The position numbers and the translations under genes were made by a program. From contig NC_083388.1 in the NCBI RefSeq assembly GCF_031755915.1, positions 14,644,501-14,708,500 on the forward strand: a DNA stretch of 64,000 bases, in the 5' to 3' direction. Below, piece by piece: positions 25,368-36,855 of the stretch; the stretch's first letter is position 1; the number at the start of each line of letters is the position of its first letter. Under the pieces are notes generated by a model. The model was not told where the DNA came from and did not search any database. It saw only the letters and a list, made by a program, of their open reading frames with translations. This DNA is from Ziziphus jujuba (lineage: Eukaryota; Streptophyta; Magnoliopsida; Rosales; Rhamnaceae).

Positions 25368-26416
25368 TTGTTTCTATGCTCCTGGCTAAAGTTGTGTGTC
25401 TGGCTAGTTTTGTTTGTTGGGGAATCGGTAAGTGAATTTCTGAGATACCCATTTGATAATTTTGAATAAATTTCAAAGGGTTTTTAATAAATTCATTCTG
25501 TGCTTTTTTTGGATTGGGGGGGGGGGGGGGGGGGGATTTTGAGGGTTTAAAGGGTTGTTTTTTAATGATGGGTTTTTTGGTTGCAGGTCGGTCTGTGGGA
25601 TGACCACTGATTATGGGAAGGTGGAAAGGTGGGGGATTGAGAACAGAGGTATGGTACCCATTTGATAACAGGTACTGAGTATGTGGAATCTTGCAGGCAC
25701 TACCATATGTTTTCTTCAATGATTTATTTTTAATCAGGAGTATCGAACTGCTAGCTATAAAATTTTCAATAGGGTAACACATACGTTCCTTAGAAACTTC
25801 AAAACTTCTCACTCTTTTTTTTTTTTTTTTTTTAAACTCAAAACTTCTCACTTGGAATTCAAAATTTTCACAACATTTATTTGGATTTTTATCGAACAAT
25901 AGTAGGATAATGCGAAAAAAGTAGAAAAATTGAATCATACCAAAAAAACCAGATCAAGCAAGGAAGCACGAGAAGAGAGCCTACAAGAAAGACCGTTGTT
26001 TTGGTTGCCATCAGTTCGCCAGTTTCATTCAACCGTTCATCCAGCTGGTTGGGTTCATCCGTTTGTTCTTCGTTTTTCGTTCTATTTCAAAGCAGGGTCT
26101 CATTTAATGTTTTGTATTTTAAAATTTGGTGAAATTTGTGGGATGGAGACTGGATTTGTGGAAGATTTGAGTATTTATACTTAGCGTTTCAAAATCTAAT
26201 CAAATCCATTAATTTGTAAAATCTTTCTAAATCAATGACTTTTTGAATACTAACAAACTTTTATAGATTTTTAAAAAATCATAATTGAATAACATAAGAT
26301 TTATATAAATTTTATAGAATTTTGAATATCCTAATATTTTAATGGATTCCATCGAAATTTTAATTGAATATTTTTAAATTTTTAAAATTTATTAAATTTC
26401 TAATTGAATACCCCTC
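25368..26416. other. Distal part of Harbinger element
   Basis: This is the remainder of the Harbinger element beyond the hAT insertion. It holds a run of 20 G at 25516-25535, an A/T tract near 25813-25834 and, from about 26190, the AT-rich arm matching the left terminus in inverted orientation. A minus-strand frame of 193 codons (25938-25357) is Pro/Lys-rich, crosses the hAT boundary and the G run, and is not a real gene. Confidence 0.7.
25516..25535. repeat. Poly-G run (20 G)
   Basis: Twenty consecutive G on the plus strand, in an otherwise AT-rich setting. The length may be uncertain because homopolymers are error-prone. Confidence 0.85.
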
Positions 26417-27345
26417 TATATTAAAAAGAAAAAAACTATCAAAGAAAAATAATATATTTCAGTAAAAAAATATTATTTATAATTAATAATTAATGATCAC
26501 TAATTTTAAATAATTATTATTAAAATATTTATTGTTACAGCGTTTAATATAAAATATAATATAATTAAATATTTTAATTAAAATTTGCTATAAAACGGTG
26601 ATTTTGATTTTCCGCACTCCAGTTCAAAAGAAATGAGGGCGTGATTCTAGGGGGTTGGGAATGACGTGGCAAGAGGATTGGGAGTTGGGGTTACGTTAGC
26701 AAAAAGCGCAATCTTTTAACAGATTGGGTTTTGTCATGGCGGTGGTGGTAAGGAAGGTGGCTTGGGTTGGAATGGGTGGTTATATTTCCATAACAAAATG
26801 GATCCTTCCTTTCAAATTATTCGATGTCCATTGCTGTCCTTCTATTCTCTGTTATTTACTCCGTTAACTCATCGACATAGTTTCTTTCTCCGTTTTACAA
26901 TTTTGATTTATCCAAACGACTTTCCACGCGGTGATTCCTAGGTTCGTATCCGTTACTCACTGATCTTCTTCAACGTTTGAATTTCGTTTTTTTTTCTTTT
27001 TTCTCTTTTTTTTTCTTTTGTAGAAGATAGAAATTTGACAACAATTTGATCCGTTTGTTTCCTGAGATAATTTTAGTAGGTAAACAAGGAAAAAACAAAA
27101 GAGAGACCAAAAATTGTTTTTCCATCCTAATTTTGTTTTTCCTGGCGGTAGTTTCAGCGTAGTTACAACGCATTTTTAATTTATAATCTTTTTTTTTTTT
27201 TTTCCTCGTTTGGATTTTCTTATCTAACAAAAAGGTGTTATGTATTCAGGATTCTTAGGGTGTTTCTGACTATAGAATTGGGATTTTTATTTTCTTTTTC
27301 TTTTTTGTTTCGAACTTTAAATTGTTTGTAAAAAGTATAGAGAGA
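26417..27345 (+). promoter_or_regulatory. Upstream region of the LUL-type ligase gene
   Basis: Here lies the 929 bp between the Harbinger terminus and the ligase start codon. Base composition rises to near-genic levels from about 26590. TGACGTGGCA at 26662-26671 contains the ACGTGGC core of ABRE/G-box-like bZIP sites. The interval from about 26940 to 27345 has long pyrimidine runs and may hold a leader intron. I could not fix a transcription start. Confidence 0.45.
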
Positions 27346-29755
27346 ATGGGAAATACTGCGAGCAGTAGCGCAGGCCGGCAGAGGCACCGTAGCCAGCCAT
27401 CTCCACCACCGATGCAGCCACCCCCACACCCAGATGTTACTGGAGACAGATATTATTATGCTACTACCACTCCATATCCGTCTCAATATTCTCCAAACCC
27501 CAATCCATCCCCATATTACCAGTACCCTATATACCATCACCCACAAGCAGTACATACTTCATATGCACACCCTTATGGTGCCAGTGGTGGCTACCAGGGT
27601 CCTCCTGCCAATACGGTTGGTCCGCACTACCCTTGTAATGTTGTTTTGCCTCCAACTACTCCCTATGTTGAACATCAGAAGGCAGTGCCTATTAGAAATG
27701 ATGTGAATGTAAAGAAAAAGACTTTGCGAATGGAGCCAGATGAGGAGAATCCGGGAAGCTTCCTTGTCGCTTTCACTTTTGATGCCACTGCACCTGGAAG
27801 GTAAATTGCTAGGATTTGCACATTTATTATTGAGTTCAGGTGTAGTAGTGGGGTGGTTTTGCTATCGATTTAGAATTCAAGTTTCTTCGATCACCTGCAA
27901 TTTGGGTGAAATGGTTGTGAGGTTCATGTTCTGTTTGATAGTGATTTGGATGCATATGTTCATAATACTAGCATGCCTCTTGATGGGTGAGGTGTGAGAT
28001 TCTGTTTTTGACTGAAATGGCTTAAAACAACAATTGAATTGATCGAGTTGATGTACTAATGGAATTTAACTAGAGAGTTAGCCCTTGCTTGACTCCTATA
28101 GGCTTTACTGTGGACATTAGACATTAATGGAGTAATATAATTGGAAATTTCTGTATGGCTAATGAGATTGTGATGTTGGTATTATTAAATATGCAGAGGA
28201 GTAGAAGATATTGGAGATTTTATATATTTGTTAAATCAAACTTAAATAGGTGTATAAAATATGGTTTACGTGGGTTTTCTTTGCCTTATAAGTCTTGTAA
28301 TTCATCTTTGAAAGGTATCAGTTATATGGCTGGACCTGAGCTTGATGATGAACACTTTGCTTAGATGAGTAAAATGGTTATGCAAATTGCAGTTTGTTTT
28401 GGTAGTTGGATTCTTTCTGTAATTGTCATAATCATTCAACTAAGGTGGATATGACATATGCCACCTGTAGGTCAGTCGGTATATCAAACAATATACTTGC
28501 ATATATGTAAAGATTCATCCTTTCTAATGGTTTCCATTCTGTATTTTTTCTACAGCATTACAGTTATGTTTTTTGCTAAAGAAGATCAAGACTGTAACCT
28601 TATAGTGACAAAAGAGAGCCTGCTTAAATCGGTCACAGTGCCTTTTCAGCAAGGTCTTGGTCAGAAGTTCAGGCAACCTTCTGGAACTGGTATAGATTTC
28701 TCAATATTTGAGGAGACCGAGTTAATAAGAGGGGCTGAGAGAGAAGTTTATCCTCTGGTGTTGAAGGCTGAAGCATGCCCACAAACCAATGAGAAGCATG
28801 AATGTGATGGAAATTCATCTGGGAATTCTCAAATCACTCAGGCAGTTTTTGAGAAGGACAAAGGTGAATACCAAGTGCGGGTAATAAAACAGATATTATG
28901 GGTGAATAAGACAAGGTACGAACTGCAGGAGATCTATGGAATTGGGAATGCAGTTGATGATTTAAGTGGTAATGATTCCGGGAAAGAATGCGTTGTTTGC
29001 TTGTCAGAACCTCGAGACACAACTGTTCTCCCATGCCGGCACATGGTGTGTAAGACACTATTACCTTGCTCATCTTCTTCTTATTCTTTTGTTATGAATA
29101 AGCATGAAGCTGACTCATCTTACAATTTCATCATTGTGTTAATCATTTATCATTACCCACGAAACAAAGAGACCATACTTCAAAATCTCATTAACTCCCT
29201 CCTCAGACTTTCAAAAGAAGTCCAGTGGTTGAATTTAGTCTGGTTTAGTTGAATGCATAAAATATTGTGTCACTGTATTTGAATGAACAATTTTTTATAT
29301 GGATGACCAGAAAGCATTCATATTTTGGAAACTGGTACGACGTGATGTTTTGATTTCCTTCTGGATGTGCGGTGTCTCTTTTGAATACATTCTAAAACCT
29401 CAAATAGAAAAGGTGTGGGTGTGTCTTGTATCCCCAACCGTTAGAGCTTCCTCCGTGTCCTAACTTTTCTCTCCTTAAAGAATATAAATATTGCACTTTA
29501 ATTGAAATTACTATAATAATTAAAAGTCTATCTTGATATTCTTCAGTTGTGTTTGAATTTGTCAACTTTATCATAAATAATCCTGAGGATGCAGAAAGTC
29601 TTATGTTTTTTCTGTACTTTTGCTTGTTTTTGGTGCAGTGTATGTGCAGTGATTGTGCTAAGGTTCTTAGGTTCCAGACAGATAGATGTCCCATCTGTAG
29701 GCAACCGGTTGAGCGGCTCTTGGAAATCAAAGTGAACAGTGGTGCAGATAGTTGA
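27346..29755 (+). CDS. LUL: RING-type E3 ubiquitin ligase, LOG2/LUL family
   Basis: This is a probable RING E3 ligase of the LOSS OF GDU2 (LOG2) and LOG2-LIKE (LUL) family; Arabidopsis LOG2 works with GDU1 in amino acid export. Three exons, 27346-27800, 28556-29045 and 29639-29755, join in frame to 353 residues. The start is the ATG of MGNTASS, which gives Gly2 as a likely N-myristoylation site, common in this family. Residues 10-110 are rich in Pro, Tyr and Ser. Residues about 120-290 form the conserved DAR2-type region ([12 protein letters not shown], then [13 protein letters not shown]). The C3HC4 RING uses C297, C300, C312, H314, C318, C321, C332 and C335; the second intron splits it after Met315. 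The product probably sits at membranes. I cannot say which LUL paralogue it matches. Confidence 0.93.
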
Positions 29756-30777
29756 GGGTGATCAACAATTGTCATCTTAATGTTTTATAGTACAATACTC
29801 TTTTCTCTTTTTCTTTGGAACAACCCTGGTTTTCCAGTTAATAACTTAACAGAGTTACCATTCGATTTCAAAGGGGATTATGGCATCGCTTTCAAGTTCT
29901 TTTTGACCTCACCTTCTCTTCAGTTCAATACAGTTTTTGTATTGTTGACCCCCTGAGACAGAGTTGGTATTTACTTGCTCATAAAAATGCGATTTGTACA
30001 TGTTCAAGGACGTACTTGCTGGCCAGCTTTGCTACCCTTCATAGTCTTTATAGGTTCACAGGAGTATCGAAATCTATGTTTATTGTATCATTCTTATTTC
30101 TAATTGGCAATTGGCAGTCAAGATTTCCATATTAATTTTTATTTTTATTTTTTGTCATTTAATAATGCTTGATGGCAAACTGTTTCTTGGGTCAATGCTT
30201 GATGACAAACTGTTGCTTCCAAGTTCGAAGGGCGTTTGCAGTTAAATATTAGTGATGCCAATTGGACAACATTTTGAGATCGGTTACTATTTGAAATGAA
30301 TAGAAAAGAAAGTATGCTGGTTGTATTTGAAAAAGAGTTTGGAACACTGGACCAATGCATTGCATTGGGAGCTTGAGAAAGCTTTAGATAAAGAATGGTT
30401 AACTAAAAAATGAATAGAGAGAATGTTCTATTTTTATCGTCATTTGTGAAATGTTAAGATTAAATAGCTAGATTAAGCTTTAATACTTTTTTTTTAGCCC
30501 TAAAACTCTTTTTATCGGTCAAAAGCTCTTTTTAATAAAAAATTGAGATGTCTGATGACAGTTAACAAATACTTTGATGTGATATTATTTTACTGGACGG
30601 CAAAATTGAATGTAAACCAAAAATAATTTGATTTTGATACGGATCGTATCATTGACCGTTTGGAGGATCCGGATCCGGATCCGGGCATTCATTTTTGGGG
30701 AAGACAGCGACTGAGAGAGTACGGCACTTGCTCGAAGTAACTGAAAACCAAACTATTTTATTTTCTTCATTTCACAA
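29756..30777. other. Intergenic region between the LUL and TRM2-like genes
   Basis: About 1 kb holding the ligase 3' UTR and the methyltransferase promoter. A 30-bp tandem duplication (AATGCTTGATG, about 30164-30222) and, nearer the next gene, a short palindrome and GGATCC triplet (30636-30682) are the only structures seen. No ORF is credible. Confidence 0.6.
30636..30682. repeat. Palindrome and (GGATCC)3 upstream of TRM2-like gene
   Basis: GATACGGATCGTATC (30636-30650) is an inverted repeat with a 3-base centre. Three perfect palindromic GGATCC units follow at 30665-30682, about 95 bp before the start codon and likely within the promoter or leader. Confidence 0.7.
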
Positions 30778-33700
30778 ATGGCGGCATCTCCAAATTACGA
30801 AGCCTCCATTAGTGAAACCCTAAACCCTTCCATACCTGACCCACCACAACCATCCATTCCCCACCCAGTGAACGGCCACGATTCAACCAATGAGCCCCCA
30901 CCAAACCCCACCAATCAGCAACCGTCCGTTCCTCCATCAATGGACGACACCAATTCCGGCGAGAAGCGCAAGAGGGAGGACGACTCAGCAGCAGACCGTT
31001 CCACTCACCCTCTATGGAAGACCAGCCTCTGCTCCTACTTCAGGCGAGACTCTGGGTCTTGTAGCCACGGTAGCGAGTGCCGCTACGCGCATGGCGAAGA
31101 GGAACTCCGGATGCGTCCCGATAACACCTGGGACCCAACCTCGGAGCGCGCGAAGAAGGCCATGAAGATATCTGACGAGGACGGCGGCAAGAAATGCGGG
31201 GTTTCTGTGGATGTGATGATGACGGAGGCTGTGGTTGATGAAGAAGGTGGTGGTCCCCACTCTGGACTTGGCAAATGCTTGGTTCATGTACCCAGAAGTT
31301 GGAAGTCGGATAAGTTAATCGAATTTCTCACGGAGCAGGCAAGTTGGGTTTCCCATTTTCGGGAGTTTAGCTTTATTGCGTGTTTGATTGAGTCAGTTCT
31401 TGGATTACGGTTTCATTTTAGCTATGTTTGGTTATCGGGAAAATGTGGCAATTTTAGATTTTTTTTTTTTTTTTTTTCCTTTACAGTGAAAATTATAACT
31501 TTGATGATTTCATGAGTGCCTGTAAAGCGTTAGAGAGAACAAGGCGAAGACTTTTTGAATTTTGCTGGTATATTTATCTTAGTCAATTGAGTTCACCATT
31601 GTAAAGGACTAAAAGTTTAAGCTAGCTTTTACCCAAAAAAATAAAAAATAAAAAAAGGGGTTTAAGCTAGCATTAGAGTCAATAATCTGTAATTTGTATT
31701 TTTGGTTCTTCCTAGAGGACTGTTTCTTTTTATAGTAATTATGGTTTTTAGTTTGCGTTTTTCTGTTGCTTCATGCTACCACTTCCTGTTCATGTGTACT
31801 GAATCCTAATGCTTTATTAACTCTGAATTTGAACTTGTAAATTTTTTGCCCTTTTTTACAGGGAATTGCTTTTAAATCTGTGAAGAAGAAAAAAGGCATG
31901 ACTGTAGGTTTTGTGAGTTTTGAGACCATGGAACAGTTACAGACGGCAACGGAGGTATGCCTGCTTCACTAATGTCATGGTGGGTGCTTTGTGTACTTGC
32001 AATTAGTTTTTGAATTTTCTTTTTTATTTTTTATTTATCCATGGCACAGAAGCTAGATGGGCAATCTATTGGAAACAAAAATTTAAAAGTTCGAGATGTC
32101 ATTGGGGGATCATGTTCTAAGAAGACCTACTCAACAATGGCTCTCCCTCAGAACACGCAGAAAACTGCAGAAGATGCATTGCCTAGGGAGAATGCAGATG
32201 TACCTGCGTCTTTGAATGGGACTGGAGATGGTGATACTAATGAAGGCGATGCTAATGAAGGGAATACAACAGTTGATGATTTCACCTCTAGTGGAAGAAC
32301 TGCACGTGATGTAGTGACACCCCTTGCCCATATGCCTTACGCTGATCAGTTAGAGCACAAGAAGAACTCTATTATGCAGATTCTCAAAAAGCTCGTCAGT
32401 ATTGCATCTTTCTTATTTTGTTTGACATTATTATAGCTTTCTTTTTAATTTTGTTTTTACTGCTTTAATTTTATTTTATTGAACAATTATTTCTTAACCA
32501 TTACAATTTTTTTTTTAAGACTAGAAATGCACGTAAAGCTTGTCCCACTGGTGTTTCACTTCCAGAATGGATTCTCAAGTCTAGAGAAATAGGTGATACT
32601 CATATCTTCGATAAAATAAACATATAAAGCATCATATCATCAAAATTTATATGTTTATCATACTATCTGTTATTTATCATAACATAAGTGGTTGCTTAAA
32701 ATTTGGCACTTTTGTTTGTTTATCTACAATGGCTTCTTCTTCTTCTTCTTCTTTTTGTCCCAGTTTTCTGTCATTGTACTTCAAAGCAAAAGGACAATTT
32801 TTTGGTGCTCAAGTTTTTCTTTTATGAAACCTGCAGGTGGTCTTCCATGCAATTTAGAGGGTATACTTGCATCGCCTCTTGTAAATGAATACCGTAACAA
32901 ATGTGAATTTTCTGTTGGATATTCTCTACAAGGAAAAATAACTGTGGGATTTATGCTTGGAAATTTTAGGTAATCTGCGCTTTATAGATTTTGGAGGAGT
33001 TTCTTTGTCACCTGGGCCATTTACCAGAATAATATCTTTTGCAGGGAGGGTGTGACTGCAGTTGAAGAACCTATAGACTGCCCAAATGTTTCTAGAATTG
33101 CTTGCAAATATGCTTCAATGTTTCAGGAATTTCTTCAAAATTCAAGCTTACCAGTTTGGAACAGATTTAAAAATACTGGATTTTGGCGACAATTGACGGT
33201 AAGCATTAATGATTTCAAGTGTACTGTGCATGCAACAGATTTATGATGTGCATGCAATAGATTTTATGATAAGCATTTTTGCTTTTCTGTTGCCTTCTGG
33301 ATTAGGAAGGAATGATTAATCTGTATGAGATGATTAATCTAAATTAATTTTTTCGATCTATTAGTGGTCTTGGGTTACAGAGCAGGAGTTATCCTTTCTG
33401 TCCCCATAATTCCTTCCTTTCATTGCCTGGTTAACCAGGATTTAAGACACCTCCTTGAAAGCAGTTGCAAAGTTTTTAGTCATTGAGGCCTCAATTGGCA
33501 CTTTCAACATGTATTTTAGAAGTTATTTATGTCGTACTTCCACTGAATATTCTTATCATAATTTATCTTTTGAAGGTCCGTGAAGGAAGAAAGCCCGAGA
33601 AGGCGAGTGATGCTGAAAATTTTGAAGCCAACATTGCTGAGGTCTTGCTTATGGTTCAGGTTAGTTGTCTGAACTTTTACCTGAAATTTCTAGGTTCTTT

Positions 33701-36700
33701 ATTCAAAGCACACCCATTTGGTTTTGACAATGTATTTTCATATTTTTGGAATCTTCAAGGCTATGGAGAGTGAAACTGAGAAATAATATTTGGCCTTTCT
33801 GGTATGATGCGACTGATCAATGAGTGAAAATAGTGTGATTTACTTTTTCAATTGGGGAATGTAATTTCTTAAATAGTTAACAAATCATTTCCATGGAGCA
33901 GCTAATGGAGTGTTTTTGGGTTTATAGACCTTTTTTTTTTTTTTTTTTAATTTTTCCTTCTCTTTATGCTTTGGTAACACAGGTTTCGACTTTGGGATTT
34001 GATGATGCATTGATAACTAGTGAATTTGAGAAGCTGTCTCAAGTTTTTTCTGCAGGAGCAGCTAAAAACTTTCCACCCTTGCCTCTAACAGCCATAGTTG
34101 TTCAGGTATTAACTCCTTGTTCATAAATTTCTGTCAAAGTTATTATGTGACTGTTGTTGCATGCTTAAGATTTAAATTTATGGTATTTTGCAGGATCATC
34201 AGGGAATATCAAATGTGGCCCCAGCAGATATTCCATTGCGCCCACTTTTAATTCCCAAAGCCATTTGTAGTCCTGAACAGGAAGCCATCAACAGTGTTGA
34301 AGAAGCAAGAATTCATGATTATGTAAGCTGTCTTAGATTCCGTATATCCCCGACGGCTTTTTTCCAGGTAAGAAACTCAGATTATAGTAATTCTTATGCT
34401 CAGTTGAATGGTTTTTGCTCGTGTTACTGGATATATTTTGAGCCCCAACTGTACTGCAGGTTAATACCCTTGCTGCTGAGAAGCTCTACTCACTTGCTGG
34501 GGATTGGGCTGGTTTGGGTGCTGATACTTTGCTATTTGATATCTGCTGTGGAACTGGGACAATTGGGCTGACTTTAGCTCATCGTGTTGGTATGGTAATA
34601 GTCACCTGCCTGCTTTCCTTGATTCTTGTTCCATATATGTTATGATGTAGGAAAAATATTTACAAAAACAGATTGGTATGCAAGAAATAATTAAGATATC
34701 CAAAAGAGAGAACATAAGTAATGAACACAATCAAAAGGCTAGCTCTTTGGTTCTGGAAAGACAGACAGGAAGAAGAAGAAGAAGAAATGTTTATTATATT
34801 AGCATAATCTCAGCCAACTAGTGTTGCAGTATATCACCTGTTGAGCAGTAAAACAATGCTTTTTATTTATTTTGTTTATTCTATTAATTTTGCCTTTCCT
34901 TTGTCATATTTATTTGGGCAGCCCTTATGTGTTCTATGAAAATCTTATCCTCATTCTCTTTGTTTCAACAAGGGGAGAACAAAAAGTGGCACTCTAAATA
35001 AAAATATAGAAGCATTGGTGGGTCATACATCTTATTGTTGATAAAGCTTTCTCAGCTGTAGATTTTCTGGGTTATCGGATAGATCTAAGCTGTTGCTAAG
35101 ACGTACCTGTTTATTGTAACTAAATCATGAAAAGTTCCCGTTCAAGTTAACAAGTAAAGCATAATTACCTGGAATCCTTCTTGCAATTACAAACTTTTGG
35201 TGCCATGTGATATTTTTGCATTAATTTCAACTCTAGATAATTGAACTTATTTTTGTAAATTATTGCCAGGTTGTCGGCATTGAAATGAATGCTTCTGCAG
35301 TTTCCGATGCTCATAGAAATGCTGAAATTAATGGCATAAAAAACTGTAGATTTGTTTGTGGGAAGGTGAGATATAGAATTGTTGCCTTCAATTTATTGTT
35401 TCCTTTGTTAGTGTGGGGCGAAAAAAGAATTGAATCCAAGTTCATATGCTGTGGTTGATAATAAAGTACTGTATAATTTGTTCAAGTTAGCTATGCTTGT
35501 AGTTATTTATTTAATCTTTTATCCATGTGCTTGGCATTTAATGAGGGAACAGGCTGAAGACGTCATGGGCTCTCTGTTGAAAGAGTATGTGAGCATGTCT
35601 CAGAAACAAAATGGGATTCTAGATATCCCTGAAAGTAGTGATAAATTAATTTCCACTGCTGAAGAGAATAATATCTCAACCGACAACTCACAAAACCCAG
35701 AAACAAAATCAGGTACCTCAGTTGGCAACTTACCAGACCCTGAAGAGAGCTCAACTCATGCACTTGAAAATGGTAAAACTGCATCTGATAGTTTAGAAAG
35801 CAGCATGCAAGATCTTGGAAGCAAAATTCAGAACTGGTACACTTCTGAAAGTGGGAATCCTCAAATTCAACAATTCAAAGATGTTGTTGCCATTGTTGAT
35901 CCTCCACGTGGTGGACTTCATCCCACTGTAAGTAACAAGCATGTTCCAATAAAGATTTATCGACATCTCTTCAAAGTGACATGGTACATATTATTTTAAA
36001 GGCTCAAATAATTCTCATTTTGACTTAGAGATCTTGTGGGTTGAAAAATATGAACATCCTCACACATGAGAAATAGTTTTCTTTAATACCATTTAACTCT
36101 AAATCTTTTTTTGTGTATGTTCTAGGGCCTGTTTGGGAATGATTCTTGAGGAATTACTTCCCCTCTAGGAAGTGAGTTGTCTAAAACAAAATCACTAAAA
36201 ATCAGTCTTCTTTTTTTTTTTTTTTAACCATGCATCATAGGAAGTGATTTTATCCTCTTTTCAGTGCTTTTAAAACCTTGGGAATCAGTCCCAAATGCAC
36301 CTTAAGTAGTTTCCTATGATTGTAGACTCCAATATTACCCTTTATATGTTATTCAGATGTGCATATATGGATTTGTTGAGTTCCAAATTTCTATGAATTT
36401 AGTTTTCATCTGTGGTATCACAAAGTAAATATTGTTGAAATGATTCATGTCTGTGATAATGCAGGTGATCAAAGCTTTGAGAACTCATCCATGCCTGCGA
36501 AGGCTTGTGTTAGTTCCCATACCTCTCTCTCTCTCTCTCTGTTTTTGTTTTTCTTAGGTTCACTTTCATTGAACTATTTTGATCTAATTTCTGGCCCGTT
36601 CGGTGTAGTTACATTTCCTGCAATCCTGAAAGCTTAGTGGCCAATGCCATAGAGCTTTGTACACCATCTGCTGAGAAAATTGAAAGAGGGAACAAGGGCA

Positions 36701-36855
36701 ATAGAGGATGGAGAAACATGAGCTCTGCTGGTCTAGCACGGCAGAGAGTCAAGTCTATGCCAGTTTCAGAGCCTTTCAGACCTGTGAAAGCCATGGCCGT
36801 TGACCTTTTTCCACATACTCTGCACTGTGAAATGGTGATGCTACTTGAGAGATAG
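30778..36855 (+). CDS. TRM2: tRNA (uracil-5-)-methyltransferase with CCCH zinc finger
   Basis: This is the TrmA/TRM2-class enzyme expected to make m5U54 in tRNA using S-adenosylmethionine; plant annotations call it CCCH protein 24. Fourteen exons join in frame to 878 residues: 30778-31338, 31862-31954, 32050-32394, 32520-32592, 32837-32969, 33045-33198, 33576-33659, 33983-34105, 34194-34367, 34460-34594, 35270-35365, 35553-35927, 36465-36508, 36609-36855. A CCCH finger uses C85, C95, C101 and H105. An RRM-like segment spans about 170-240. The SAM site is DICCGTGTIGL (from D607) with GIEMN (628-632), then DPPRGG (773-778), the catalytic Cys801 in YISCNP, and the probable base Glu871 in HCEMV. 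Exon 12 adds about 100 Ser/Glu-rich residues ahead of DPPRGG. Intron 1 starts with GC (AG|GCAAGT). No organelle-targeting signal is obvious. Confidence 0.93.

Larger units (their letters stand above)
16070..26416 (-). mobile_element. PIF/Harbinger DNA transposon, interrupted by a hAT element
   Basis: The left end, GGGGGTGTATTCAATTAAG at 16070, pairs with the reverse complement of the right end, GAGGGGTATTCAATTAG ending at 26416. The inverted similarity continues for tens of bases (AATTTAAT, ATTTTAAAA, GATGGAAT). Between them, on the minus strand, lie the two genes expected of this superfamily: a Myb/SANT-like protein (19277-18369) and a DDE transposase (18166-16641). TTA precedes the left end, as expected for a TWA target site, but the right flank reads TAT, so the duplication is not clean. 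The element would be about 5.1 kb without the hAT insertion at 20159-25359. Both genes are broken. Confidence 0.85.

Noticed and set aside
25357..25938. 193-codon minus-strand ORF rich in Pro and Lys
   Set aside because: It crosses the hAT/Harbinger boundary, reads through the 20-G run as prolines, and matches no family.
28458..28555. Open frame extending upstream of exon 2 of the ligase gene
   Set aside because: The conserved protein resumes exactly after the TTTCTACAG acceptor at 28555; the earlier part is intron.
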